From NCBI RefSeq assembly GCF_020882245.1, contig NC_083598.1, positions 8,735,178 to 8,799,177 on the forward strand: a DNA stretch of 64,000 nt. Reading direction: 5' to 3'. This stretch comes from Rhopalosiphum padi (lineage: Eukaryota > Arthropoda > Insecta > Hemiptera > Aphididae). This document shows positions 27,001 to 42,000 of the stretch, piece after piece (position 1 is the stretch's first letter; every line of letters begins with the position of its first letter). Below the pieces are notes generated by a model that had not been told where the DNA came from, did not search any database, and saw only the letters and a list, made by a program, of their open reading frames with translations. Position numbers and translations under genes: made by a program.

Positions 27001-30000
27001 ACCATTATTAACGAGTAATTACCACGGTCGATAATAATATAATATCACGGATAAATAAGTACCTGGCAATTCTTTTTTCATGAATACATCGATGTCAGAA
27101 AAAGAGTAATGCGAAGCAGTGGCGTGCGAGTCCCAATAAATGTAATGAGTGGAGGTTGGAGGAGCGACCAACGTAGATGAACGGGTCACAACCAATTTTA
27201 ATATTTTCAAAGCTTCTTTATAGTTAACACCCTATATAAACAAACAGTATGAGAGTATAATAAAAAATATATTTTATTTTTTAGGTTATATTTACCTCGA
27301 TGTATTTAGCGATTACTCTTAGAAGATCGGCGTTAAAGGGCTGCGAAGAGGTAGACGACAAGTCTACATAGTGCAGCATACAATGAATGATGTTCAACAC
27401 TGGTAGTTGAATGATATATGGTCCTCTCTCTAGCACCTTAAGACATAGTTAGCTTTAAAAATTATGTTACACAGTTTATAAATAAAAATATTTTAATACA
27501 TTAATACAACAACTGTGATTCATTAATACACATTTTATGCAGTTAGATGAAATGAAGTATTAACCATTTGAGAACAACGCTCTCGAAGTTTAAATACTTA
27601 CTTATTGATTCGACCGTCTAGTTAATACGTCTAGACTAGATTATAACCCTTTTAAGTAAATATAGTATAATGTTGAAAATTAGATAACCATGAAAATTAC
27701 TCAACTACGTAAAATATGGAATAGTTAAAATAGTTTGGAAATACATTTTACTCACTTCCACTAGAAATGCAAGCATGTTGTGACTTAAGTGAGAATACGC
27801 GTCATACAAATATTTAACAACGCATTTGGTCCACTGAAAACTTTCTTTACTAAATGTACGTCGGCTATACAGTGTCATAACCGTCGCCAAATTCTCCAAT
27901 TTCATACTTTTATTCGTACACAACTGGAAATATAATATTAAAAAATAAAAATTAGTTTGGGCGTAGACTATAGTAATCAAAAATGTATAAACAAAAAATT
28001 CTTCCATACATATATATTGCTATTTTAAATACCGATAATTTAATAATTTAAGATTTTTCTTACTAGATAATGGGTAATCACTATGTTTTAATACAATGAA
28101 AATAATTTTGAATAATAATTTGATAACGAATAACCAAGTTTTTCGCACTTAAGTAAAAAATATAACTAGTAGTTGTGACGGTTGTATACACCAGGGATTG
28201 CTAATCCATTGAAGAACAATTTGAGAAAAATAAAAATATTCACAATATTTTATTTTAATTTCACAGCTCATAAAACACGTCTAACAAATCAGTAAGAACA
28301 GATAAGTGATGAATTTTTTGTCTTATGAAATCTCTTATATTATGTTTACTAAATACATTTTACTCATGTATATAATATTTCTCATTGTTGTATGACACGC
28401 AGAAAAAAAATTAATACATTTTTAGCACGCGATAATAGAAAAATGTGCCATCCTTTATATATACCATACTATTGTATTTCAACAAAATTCAAGTTAAGTG
28501 ATTATCTTAAAGAAATTTCATTTTAGATTTTCGGTTAAATTGAAGTTTAGTTGCTATGCAAAATTATATTGTGTCTGTTCGCAAATCAAAATCAATACAA
28601 ATCTAGAAAGTAACTGCAGATTTCATAGGTAGATAACTTTACTGTTACCTTGTATCTACCAGTTATAATTATTGTATATTTTATGGTAGTATAAAAAATC
28701 TATTTAGCGATTATCATAAATGTTAATAAAAACATTTTAAATATTAATTGGATTTTTTGCCCGAATGAGCGTTTTAGCATAATATGTCATACACTTTGGA
28801 TACTAAATATATAGTTGGTTATTCAAGTATGATATTTTATAATTAATGGGTATTTCTATTTTTAAAAGAAATTTAATTTATGAAAATAGTTTTTTAACGA
28901 TCTCATTGCTCCGTATGATATTCAATAATTCGATCGGACAGTTTTAATAAGTGAAATAACGACAACAAAAACGCTAGCGATAGTGTTATCATCGATTGGT
29001 ATACACATACTTGAGCAATATTTTCAGCGCTCATTATGCATAACTCGTTAGCGTCTTCATAATGCAACAGCATGTACGGTAGGAGCGCGACGACATTCAT
29101 GGGAAACGCCAAACTTTCGGATGGATCGACCACCAACAGGTCGAGCAGGGGCGTCAGCTGCGACAGGAGCGGCACCACGTGTTCGTAGGTCACCGGGTTG
29201 GTGCACCCCTTGAGAAGGAGCGCGTGCACGCCCGGGAACGATGGCGTCCGCAACTGGACGGCCAGTTTGTCTACTTTGTCTCGGGTGTCAGGCCGGTCGA
29301 GCGGCAATCTCCTGAGGACCCGCGACAATAGCCGACACGCGAGCAGGAACTCGTGTTCGTAATCGGACTCGAGCAGCGATACCGCTAGCCAGAACAGTTG
29401 ACCAAGCACCGTTAGTTTGTCGTCCTGCGTGGCCGAATCGCCGAGAAGCTTAAGGTTCTGTTGAGTGGCCGCGCAGTTGTTGGATTTGCAGCCGCCTCCG
29501 CTATTGCCGCCATTACCAACTCCGCCGTTGCCACTGCGACCGTCGTCCTTGACGGTCACATCAGACCCAGCAGCCGCCGTTGAGGACTGCGAATACGGGA
29601 CAGCTCTCCGGGAATAATGGGATACGGAGTAACTGGTGCTCCGGAAGTGCGATGCCTGATTGAAGCACGTGGGCGGCACGCGTCGATTGATCGGAGCTTT
29701 TTGCGCGACCGACCGCTGTAGTTTGCTTCCGCTGGCAGCTCCACCGGCGACGCCTCCACCGCCGCCTTCCACCATCGAGTTAGCGTCCTTGTTGTTCAGA
29801 TTCGGAGTGGACTTGAAAATGTCTCTGGTCATATCCAGAGGCCGGAAGTCCGTCTCCAACGAGTCCACGGCCGCTTCCAAGGTCAACAGCAACTCTGTCA
29901 CGTAACCCTATAAGATAAAAACGAGAGCCGTGTGAAAACGAGTAAGATAAAACTTACTGGGCAAAATGTACAATACAAAATGAAAAAAACACGTAAACTA

Positions 30001-33000
30001 AAATATACCTAATATACATATAGATATCAATATCAATATTAAAAGATTTGAAAACTAACCTGCATATCTTCACCCTGTTCAGCGACGGTTTCGATTAATC
30101 TCGATAGTATTTCCGAAAGCATTCGGCTAGTAATTGGTATACGTAAAGCTCTAAAAATCTGTTTGACGAATAAAAAAATAAAAATGTTTTAGTTTAATGT
30201 TAAAATTGAATAAACAATTTAGGTAGATATTATGATGTGTTATTATATTGTAGTTAATTAAAGTTTTAAACATCGAACGAAAATCGTTTTTTTTTTAATT
30301 TCACCAAATATTTGCAATAGTATTTTTATAAATGATGAAAAATTTAAAAAATATTTTGAACTTTTTTGCTATTTATAGATATTTTAAAATTAAATACTTA
30401 AATGAAAAAAGCCATCAAGTAGGTAACTACTACTGTACAGAAGGTGTCGAGTGTACCTTGTTATTGAGTAGACACTGTGATGGATGTGTTAAATTTAAAT
30501 TCAATGATAAATCATTGTATACGATAAAAAACGATTCTGAGCGATGACGGTCCAAGTTTTTAGTAATAATTTTAACAAATATTCGTATTTTTCCCTGAGA
30601 TTATTTTTAAAAGTACGGGGAATTTTTAATTTTAATTTCCCAAAAGTACCGGCAACTTAAGATATAATTTACTAACAAAAACCGTCAATCAAATTATCAG
30701 ACTTTCTTTTTATTTATTAGAAAAAAGTGTTGTCAGACACAAAAATGAAAAAAAACAACACATCATTGTAAAATTAATAAAATAATTCAATAAATCAATT
30801 TGCTCCGCTCAGAATCTAATAATAATTTCTCCCTAACGTTTTTAGTTATTATGTTTTTGTTACCGTAGGTGTAGCATACACGTAACATTTAATAAATTAC
30901 ATATAACAAAAATATTGATTTTTTTACATCTAACGTTCGATTAAGTCTACTGGGGGCGAATACCGATTCATCAAATACTACACTCACATAATATTACTAA
31001 TAAGTTATTCGTTATAAGTTTATAACTATCGTAAGTTGGCTGTAATCAATATATCTACCTACTTTACATATTATTATCTACAGTTAAGTTTCATATTAAA
31101 TTATTTCAGCGTGCAGTGTCGTCCTGTGCATGGAAAGGATTTGGCTGAGTCGTTATTGTAATATAGTTAATTTATTATAAAAATCTTCGGTTCTACCCAA
31201 TTATTATACCTATTATCTATTACACTACTGAGGTCTTCATTGTATTTTACAAGCTTATATATGTTATATATACACCACACACGCATTAAATTATGTTAAA
31301 ATTGATTGATTTAAAAAAACGGCCATAAAAACGTATATACAATTAATTGTGTCCATTCCTATAAGCAGAATAATTGAAAAATATGACATGTGATGTTTAA
31401 TGTTTTATCTTGACGTGCCCTCGGATAACGAGCGACGCGTTTTGTCGGTCTTTCAATGATGACACTATGAAACATTATATGGTTGCACTATCGCAAAAAT
31501 ATTATGTGAAAATTATAGTTTGATCAAGAAACGGAAGACGGACTCACAAAAAATGATTGACTACCGTTTTTTTTTTGGAATGACCGACGCGAAGTGTCGC
31601 GGTTTCCCGATCGAGAGTATACCTAAAAGTAGATGCAATATAATATATTTTACTGTTGTCTACTTAAACGACGAACCACAGGTTTAGAACTTCACTGGAT
31701 TTTTCTATGTACGTGAATTTCAAAAAAGTAGTCATCGAAACAGGTGATTATTAATTGTTTGCATTTCCGTGTAAAACATTAACTTTTACTTGGTTATACT
31801 TGTAGATTGTAGCTATATATGAGCGTGTTTTATCACTTATGAAAATCCAAACGTAAATGTACGGTTAGGTAACAAAAAAAATTCTAAATCTATCCATATT
31901 TAATTCGATTCTTTGATGACGACCCGAAACCGGAATGTTACTTATAAACTATAGCTTTTTAAGAATTATGGCTAAAGTATGATTGAAAAATAGGAGGATG
32001 CTCCCTTCCCTCTATAGAAATCAACACAAGTATTGTGAATTGGCGACGGTAATATAATAGTGGGCGGAATGTAATGAGTCTCTTTTTCAAACCATTTTTT
32101 AAGTTGGTTGCGTTATTATGCGTGTCTTATAGAATATACATAATAGATACTATTCAATATTCATAATACTTTTGAAACGTTTACAAATTTTATTGTCATA
32201 CGCATATTATTGATACAATTATGTAGAGATTTTAAAGTTTAAAGTAAGTTTAAGCCTAAGTTTTTATTATTTACTTAATGGAATGGCACGCCCGCTGAGT
32301 GTAATCAATTCTTGATTCGTATTTTAACCCGGTTATAATATTGCTGAAATTTTTAACTGTATAATTGTATTATTTATTTAGTTTTGTAACCCATCTCTTA
32401 GCCGATCACTATACGGATTTATTGGTAAAAACGTAATGTTACTAAAAACCTAATATACATTGCAGTATCATAGTTTCATTATACATTCTTTAAAGAAATT
32501 AATAAAGTACTTACTACTGAAAATAAATAAATTATTATAATTATATACTTTTGTCACAAACTGTGTATAAATTCACTTTTAAAGTTTAACATTTTTTTAA
32601 ATTAGTTTTTAAGTTTTAAATAAGTTCCTACATACTTGTAATGACCGTCCAGCGTAATGTCTCGATGAACAGGAAAGTCCCAACTGAATTGCAGTTTGTG
32701 CCCATCGCTCGCTTATTAAAGCATGAGGTAAAAATTCGTGAAATACTCTAAGAACGTGCTGAAGAAATACGTCTAATTGTTCACCACTGCGAATAGACCA
32801 AACTTTGGCCGTTATATCTTCATAGTGCCAGAGAGGTTGTTCTCCTCTAAACATCACAATAAACAAATAATAAACATTATTAAATTAAATAATAAATATA
32901 GATCGAATCACTACGAAATAAATTAATACTTTACCTAGAAGAAATAAAATCTATGAGGGATTTAACGATTTCTTTAATGGTTACATTTGGGGTTGGTGGA

Positions 33001-36000
33001 TTGAGTTGATCCATTCCTAATATCACTGTCGAAGCATCGTCTTCTAAAAATAATGAATTAAATAAGAAATCAATAGAAAACTATATTATAAAATTATATT
33101 ATATACTTACCACAAGGAGAAGGTAGGACAACCAGACTAGTGGATTGTGAGTAACTGGTTCCAATCGGTGTTTGTAAATAACTATCAAACGATTCATTGG
33201 CTTCTGTAACATTTATTTTGTTTTGTTTAGTAATTTACAGTTTTTTATTTAAATTAATATAATAAAAGTTAAGTAATAAACCGATATTACAAAATTAAAG
33301 CACTCGTATATGTAATTATTGTATCAATATTTGGTAAAAAAAATACCCCGAGTGAAGAATTCATATTGAATATTAATAATATTTTAATGGAATCATGGAG
33401 GTATGCAAAGATTATTTGAATTATAATTATTATACTAAGCAACAGATACTCGTCACTATGATTCATATCAATTTTAATAATTTAGCTTACAATTGTTTTC
33501 AAATCTTAAAAAGGAAAGAATTGTTAGCATAAATAATTTTTTGAGCTATATCATATACAACTATAAACATAGGGAGAGTCTTAAAACCCCCCGTGGCATT
33601 AACGGTAAACGTAAGGTCAATAAATACTACATTTAATAATTTATATGTTATTATAATGTAAAAAAAAAAAATTATATTAAAATATTTGTTATTTTTAATA
33701 TTATTTTTTTTGATGATTTAGTGTTTATTATAATGTAGTATTTATATATTTTTGTATAAAACAATATTTGCATATTTGTAATTTGCATCTATCACATTGA
33801 GTGAAAACTTTTCTTGTTTTGTTTTGAGTTCCAGATCTACCGCCGTTTTCCAACAAACGTGCGTAACATTGTTTGTACATTAGTTTTTGTTTTATTTGGA
33901 CCAATATATGTGTTGAAATATTATTGACTTTTTTATAAAATACACACATGTGTATGTGCGAAAAAGATTAACTGAATTTAAGAATTTAGTTATTCGAAAT
34001 AAAATCATAAACAAAACAGAAAATGTTTTGACAATAATACATTATAAAAAAAGATAATATTTTCCACTCTAAAAATAAAATACTATAAAGAATTTCAATA
34101 AGCCATTCTATAGACTTGTTCTATAGGCCACACATAGGCGTAACTAGTCCTTTATGTATTAGGGGGGCTGGAGTCTTAAAATTGTTTTACAGCAAATTTA
34201 ATTTGATTATATTATATATTTGATTTAATTTAATTTTTTAATTATTTATTGTTTTTATTGGTGTTTAAAACTGGCTCTTTGAATTCTCTTATATGAAACA
34301 TTATATATGTATATATATATATTTTTTTAATTTAAATAATTAAGGCTTCAACAGCAACGGTTACTAGCCTGAACGATTTTTACAAAGTTATATAGTTAGT
34401 TTTAAGATAAGGTGTTTCATTTCAATAATTTTTTACATTTTTTTTTTAATTTAAAATTTTTTAATAAGGTTTATGGTATTTAGGAATTCGATTATTCTCA
34501 GGACTTTGTCTTCATCGAGTGCTTCTTTTATGTTGAGTGGCATGTTCAGGTCGTTGCGTGTTGAGGTGTATTGTGTGCATTCCTCCAATACATGTTTGTT
34601 GGTTAGAGTTAGGTTGCATATTATGTCGATTATTGGTTGAGGCTCATTGTTAATTAAATACCAGTGTGTAAAAAAATAGTGTCCGATTCTAATGCGAGTG
34701 ATTGCGATGTCTAAATGTCTTGCGTTTGTTAAAATAGGTAGGAGAGTGTGATCTTTTGATTGATTTTTTATTTTTTTAAATTTGTTGGATGTTCGTATTG
34801 AATTTCAATGGTTTTGTTAAGATGAGATAATTTTTTTTGTTAATAGAATTTTTTATGTCGTTTGGGGGTATGTTATTTATTGTAGGGTCCGGGATATTTT
34901 TCGCTGAAAGATCAGCACACTTTTATCTGCTTTCTCATTTTTTACGATGCCAATATGGAATGGTACCTACATGAATTCAATATTTTTTTTTGTTTGGATG
35001 TTTAGTGTTATTTCATTTTTTGTAGATTTTTTTGAGAGCTAATAAGGTGCTCTGGAATGATTATTGTGGGCAAATATAAAGTTAATATTAATATGTTTAT
35101 AGACACATATATTTACCAATAATTTTGGAGGGCTTTAAGAAATTCTAGGGGGGCTGAAGCCCACCCATGCCCCCCCCCCCCATCATTACCCCTATATAAT
35201 ATTTAGGCCACGTACTATTTTATTTCCATAAGATTACACGTATTATGAAGATTTTAAAGACTACGTGGTGACAAAGATAAATTTTACGTGAAGGGTCTGA
35301 AAATCCTACGTGGCGTTATTGACAAATTATATTGTAGGGTATTATATATACTCATAAAACCCAATTGTTAAAGTTACATATTTGGCCTTGGCGCTTAACC
35401 TGTTAAATTATTACAATAAATAATTGTACATCGTATAATAAAGATTTAATTTTCTACCAGATTTATAGCGCATATTAAAAACATGTGTTAAAACTTAAAT
35501 CCAAGTACAATTTAATAACTACCATTCTACATTTCTACGTCTATAAAGTTCAGTACAATAAACTGCTTAGCTGATATACTAAAATAGCAATATACAAATA
35601 TAATGGAGATCATAAAGTAATGAAAAGTAATTCCATTGTATTAAAATGATATACATGAATAAACATAATTTATTTTCGAGGTTGGCGACTTTTTATTAAA
35701 GTTTCACCACTCCTAAAAATATTTAGTTGACAACAAATAAAACTAATAATAACTTACCAGAATCAAAATAAACAAATTAATTATAATTTACAAAAACATT
35801 TTAATTTAGTAAGTGTCTCTTTTAGAAATAATAATAATTAAAAAATGCGATATTTTATAAGTTACTGCTTGTCAACATTATCCATGTACAATTATTAAAT
35901 AATAATATTGTTGAAGATGCACGGCTGCTAATGAGTTAATTTTCATATTGATAATAAATTAATAGTTGTATTGAAGGTAAAACAATCAGAGAAATTGCAT

Positions 36001-39000
36001 TTCTGATTAAACCAGTCAAAATAGTAGATGTATTTATTAAATATAATCAATACTTTTAATTTCCAAGAGTATAAATAGTATTCAAGATATTATTTTTAGA
36101 GTACTTACTAATTAATAAGATATTAGTGGTTTTACAATGATGTATGTTTTTATTTTTGTGTCATCACGATTTGGAGTAGAAATAATGCTTTGATTTTTGA
36201 CTTCAGCCCCTCATTGAAAAGGAAAATTCATCTAGTTGGTACTTTGGAGAGGGGGGGGGGGTCAAAATTAAAAAATTTACTGTAGTTATCAAAAGTCTTA
36301 GGAAAAACCTTAAAAAAGTGACGGTAAACGAGATTTTTTACGCATAATTAGTTTTCGACAAAATCAATTTTTTATTTTGCTGTAACTCAAAAACAAATAG
36401 TTGTAAACACTTAAAATTTTCACCAAATATTTATATTAGCGTTATCTATTTACGATTAAATTTTCAAAATATCTTGACTTTTTTAAGCTATTTATAGACA
36501 ATTGAAATTTTCAATTTTTCTAATTTTTTTTTTAACATGCCTATAAAAAAAAATTTGGCTCACCACAAAATCTTTAAAATTTAATACAAGGTTTATTATA
36601 AGTGATACTTATCGTAGTAAAAAAAAATTCAAAAATCGTTAGTCACAATTTTTGTTGATAGGCATTTTAAGTTCAAATGTTAACGAAATATGTTAAAATC
36701 GCGTAAATTTGCAAGGAATTTTGAAGTTGAAAATTCATTTTGTGATTTATATCTAAGGTTAAAAAACCCAATACAAGGTTCTTCATAAGTTTTCCTTCAA
36801 GTAACTGTAAAAAAAATGTCTAGCGTCAATATAGAAATAATTTTATGAGCCTATGAAATTAAATTTTTTACGAATTCGCGTAAAATTACAATGTATTACA
36901 ATTTAGGTAATAATATAATATATCCTACTAATTATCCTAGACGGACAAATTATATCCGTTCAGAATTGTTGTTCGTATATAATGATACATGTCATAGCAT
37001 TCAAATTTAATTCATACATATTATAGCGACCTATTCCCCATATCTACTATACGAGTACAGCAGAGCGATACCCACTTGCCAATCTTTTTATTTTTTATTA
37101 ATAACTATAAAAAATAATATTACTAGAATTGATTGTAATATTAAAAAAAGTTATACATAGGTATATCATTATGGTATATTACATAGGTAATTGAAAATTA
37201 ACAAAATTAGAGTAAATGAAAATTTACAAATAATAAAGCTAATTATTGGTTTTTAATAATTTGTTTTCGTAATTTCTCCTAATTTTACAAAAAAATATAA
37301 CACATTACAAAGGTTTTTATTTACATTTTATCATTTTATAGACATAAGTGGTGTTTTTTTAAGATCTCCTCTATGTATGTAGCCGTTTAACGATATAGGA
37401 AATATCTCGGGTATAAAATGAGCAACGTCTAAAATAGCAAATATTTCTACATTTTGTTTATTCTAATTTTATTAATTTTTTAATTAAAATAATATTTTTG
37501 ATATAAAAATGGCAAAAATAAACCAAGCGTCATTGTTCATGCATATACAAAAAGGAGTTAAAATGTCGACATTTTTTCAAAATTTGTAGTTAGGCGGGTA
37601 CTCATTTTTAACATATTCAAAACTTCATTTCGATTTTAGGTCATTCAGCTGAAATTTTTAGCAGTACAGTGCGAACATACTATAAATATCATTAGCTATA
37701 ATTCTTTGTTAACGAAAAACATACCGTATTTTCGTATTTTTTATAAAAGTAGAGATAGTTGTTTTTATAATTAATATTAATTAAACAAATTTGTTAGATG
37801 CGTGTAAAATAAAATGAAAACATATTACCTGTAAAATTATGTTGGGTGACAGGTACTGGCGGAGTTGGCAACCCAAGACTTAGGTGAATTGTATCACGAT
37901 TCAAAAGGACTTGAGCGATGGTTAGTTGATCCGAGTTGTTGGCTAAGACTAGCAACAAGTTCAATAACAATTGTTTGCAGTGTTGATGTACTAATGAACG
38001 ACTGTGGTCCATGCCTAACAATGCGATATGCAACATCAAAGGCATATGAATGGACCAGTCAATGTCTAGCGAGTCGGATGGTAAATCTTTTAGTAACATG
38101 ACAGCAATATTGCATCTTTAAAAATACAAGTAGAAAATGTTAAAACTGGCATGAAAAACTGAGCAAATTTTTCAAAAGCAAATAAATAAATATTATTAAT
38201 ACTTTGCATTTTTTTATTATTTAGGTACTGTTTTTAAATAATCAATAAATAATCATAAAATAATGTAAAATGAGGTGCTATGTTAATTATTTTATGAATA
38301 ACAATAAGATTGATTTTTGTTTTTATGTCTGAAATTATCATTAATTATACCTTTTATCGAAAAGCTAAATTCGTATTTTTTAGAAATTAATCACACTTAA
38401 AAATTTGTTAAGTAATCAACATTTATAAAATTATTTATTTCTCTCTGAACAGAATCAATAACATATATTTAAATATTATTTGCATTTATAGTCAACCAAA
38501 TACTGAAGTACCTTTTATAATTAAGTTAAAAGGTTATAATAAATAATAAAAAAAAAAACGAAATTGACAATCTCAATATAGCAGAATTTTCTTAGAAATT
38601 GACCTAGGTCAATGATTAATCATTATACCTAATTGTAATTACTACATAATTTAAAACCCAAAGGATTTTTATCCCCTGTTCAATAATTTAAATGAACGTT
38701 TCAACGTTAATTAAAATCTTTAACTTTGAAACGCTAATATTAAAAATGGAGTTTAACCTTTAGGAGTTCAAATATTGTAATATTTTATCATTAATAATAA
38801 TAATTTAATATTTGTAAAAATGATTGAAAGGGTAAGCAGCTTTTCACTACCCACCATCACAACATTTCATTAATTTAATTTAAATAAATTTAAATTTACT
38901 ACGTATTAAATATTAATTTTAAATACATAAAAACGGTTTTTGAAGTATTTGAAGAAAACCAAATTCATTAATATAAATACATAAAAATTCGGGAACTCAT

Positions 39001-42000
39001 TCAGCCGTAAGTAGAGGTGTACCATGGAATGCTTCATTGTAATATAGATAGGTAATGTTTAATTTAAATGATTATAATGATTATAATCATTGATTACGTA
39101 AAATTATGTTAAGTGTGGATGGTCTATCAGCTTATATATCCAAGGATATTATATATTTTTCCATAATAAGATGGTAAGATTAATGGATTCAACTAATTTT
39201 AATTCACAAAAATTACATATCCTCAAGTCAGCAACATACTTTATAACGATTATCGTTAATTATTTTCTAATTAACCATCAGGGATAGTTGATATAAATAA
39301 TAAGACTATTGACGTGTAACTAAAATTATTAATTTTTTTTTTTTAAATATCAGATTTTTTGAATAATTATTCAGTACGCACGTGTATATCGTTGATCCCG
39401 AGTTATGTTAAACACCATTCGCAAATCTTAACGAATTTTTGCATAATTTGTATCAAAGTTTTTATAAAAATACCACAAATTTCAACACTAAAATTTCAAA
39501 TTATTCAATCAATAGTTATCGCCGTAACTTGGAAAAAGTAACACAATTAGTTATAAAAATTAATTACACTACTAGTATGATGGCGTCATCAAGCACTGTT
39601 AACACGGAGACTTTCGAACCGTCAATAAGATAGTCACTGTCACACCATGTAAACTCTTTCTTTTGAAGAAAATAAATATTGCACTGGTAAATTTTTAAAT
39701 GTTTCCCATGTGTATGACAAAGTCTCTTTAAAGACAAAATCCAAGACATAGTTCTGATCCTGTGCTATTTAAAGTTATGTATTTTCATATCTTATAAACC
39801 CATGTTACCCACTAGTCTTATAGGTGACTATGCCGATGACAAAGCTCTAATAACTAATAGTTATATACCAGGAACATAATTCCCTTCATAAAAAATGGTA
39901 CAAGTAATGGCCAATGAGGAAGGAAAATAACTGAACCACCCTTTTACTTTCTAACCATTCCTTATATAATGATCTTGCTATCTTACCCATCCACGATGTA
40001 ACTAGAAATTCTTACAGCAATTCAACTTTAATGTTTAAAACTACACAACTCCTTTAATCAAAGGACTTGCGTCAGCAGATGTACCCGGTAATCCCAGAAA
40101 AAGACTAAAAAGGCGGCGGTATCATGACCTGCTTACCTATAGTTAATGCTCAAATTGTATTTGTAATAATGTAAACGAATATAAATAACTGACGAAGTGC
40201 CATTACTGGAAGGCTTCGTAAATCCGCCATTCAAGCAATACTTCGTTTATAACTTTTACTTATTTTTATATTCGTAACAGGTTGTAAATGATGTAATAAT
40301 AATAAAAAAAAAAATAAAAATTTAAACTTCAAATATCTCTAACCAAAAATATGATTAATGTATTATGGATATTATTAATTTGCCATTGAAACATTTATAA
40401 GGATATTGAATACAATTTAAGTTTTTTGTCTAAGTTTCAATTTTTTAATCATAATTTATAGAAAATGATAATTTAAGTAATAGTATAATGTCACATGTTT
40501 CAAAAATTAATATTTTTTAAATTGAAACAAAATAACAAAATTGTTTTTATTATAATTGGTGTTTCTCGATTTTTAACTCTCAAAAATACAAATTAGATCC
40601 AATATAATATCAAAAACCACCAACAAATTTTAATTTTTTAGCATTTTCAATACACTTATATTCTATAACTATTATATACGTCTAACATAAAAAAATATAT
40701 TCATAAATATTTAAATTCAGTATATTTATTGATTTGCTCAAAGTCTAAAATTTATTTATTTTTAAAATTCGAAGGACAAAATTAATTTATACGTCTTACC
40801 TGTGAAAACCACTGCTTGACGGAATATTAGTCGGCAAATATTCTTTTAAAGGAGCAAAATATCCTCCATATTCGGGCATAGGTAATGGATGAGGTTGAGG
40901 AAAATCACCGTAATTGGGAGATAATCTGTCATAATTCATCTAGAAAATAAAAATTTATTAATCTCATAATTCAATATATGCATTATACTACGATAAATAA
41001 TAATTGTTTATACTTCAAGATAAATAGTATTTAAATTTTTAGGAGCTATTATTATAATATTGTTTGTCGTTTATTATATAGCTGGTCGTACTTTATTGGT
41101 GTGATTTTACATTAATAATTAAGATAATGTTTCAATCAATGCTCAAACTTATTTATAATTTATGTGATACGAAAAACATTAATATTACTTCGGAATCTTC
41201 TACAGGACTTTGCATTTCATCTTGCAGTGTTGACTGAGCCCCAATTATTCGTTGCCATTTAGAACTCATGCGATTTGTAGGGAATCTAGAAATGGATTTA
41301 ACTGTAGAATCCGATTTACAAGATCTGGAAAAAAATTGTACTTTTTATTTAATACGTATTTACTTTATAATTATAATACAGATATTTTTTAAAGATGAAT
41401 AATACTATACATAATGTATTCTTCATATTAAAAATCCAATAAATATATCCAAAATAAATTTAGATAACATTAAAGCAAAACTAATGATAGATATTAATCG
41501 TATCATACATTTATTTAAGTGAATAAAGTTATATTTGTACAACTGTATCAATATTAAGTATTCCAAACAACTTAAAAATATCAATATTCAAAGGCCAATA
41601 TAGTATTAATCATTTAGTTCCATAACCTGTAAATACGTAGGTATATTTCAAAATAATGAAAGTTATGTAAATATTATTTGTATACTATGGACTTTTATGA
41701 ATAAATTATTATAATTTGAGTATAATACATAAGTGAATATAATTAACAAATATAATATATTTAAAATAATAATACTAATTATCATTTTTTGCAAAAAATA
41801 GTGAATAATATTGGAATTTATATTATCAAATATACTTATTTATAGGTAAGAATAATAAAGAAATTTTAAAAATTCTTCTAAATGAATGTCTTTAATAAAG
41901 TATATTTGCATTAAGTTTATTATATGAACGTGATGTTTATTATTAAAATGATTTAATTAGTATATAAGCTCACTTGTTTTATCGGCATTACTTCCAACAT

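Noticed and set aside
30332..30547. 71-codon + strand ORF with several Cys residues
   Set aside because: Falls within a dispersed repeat shared with other introns; no recognisable domain.
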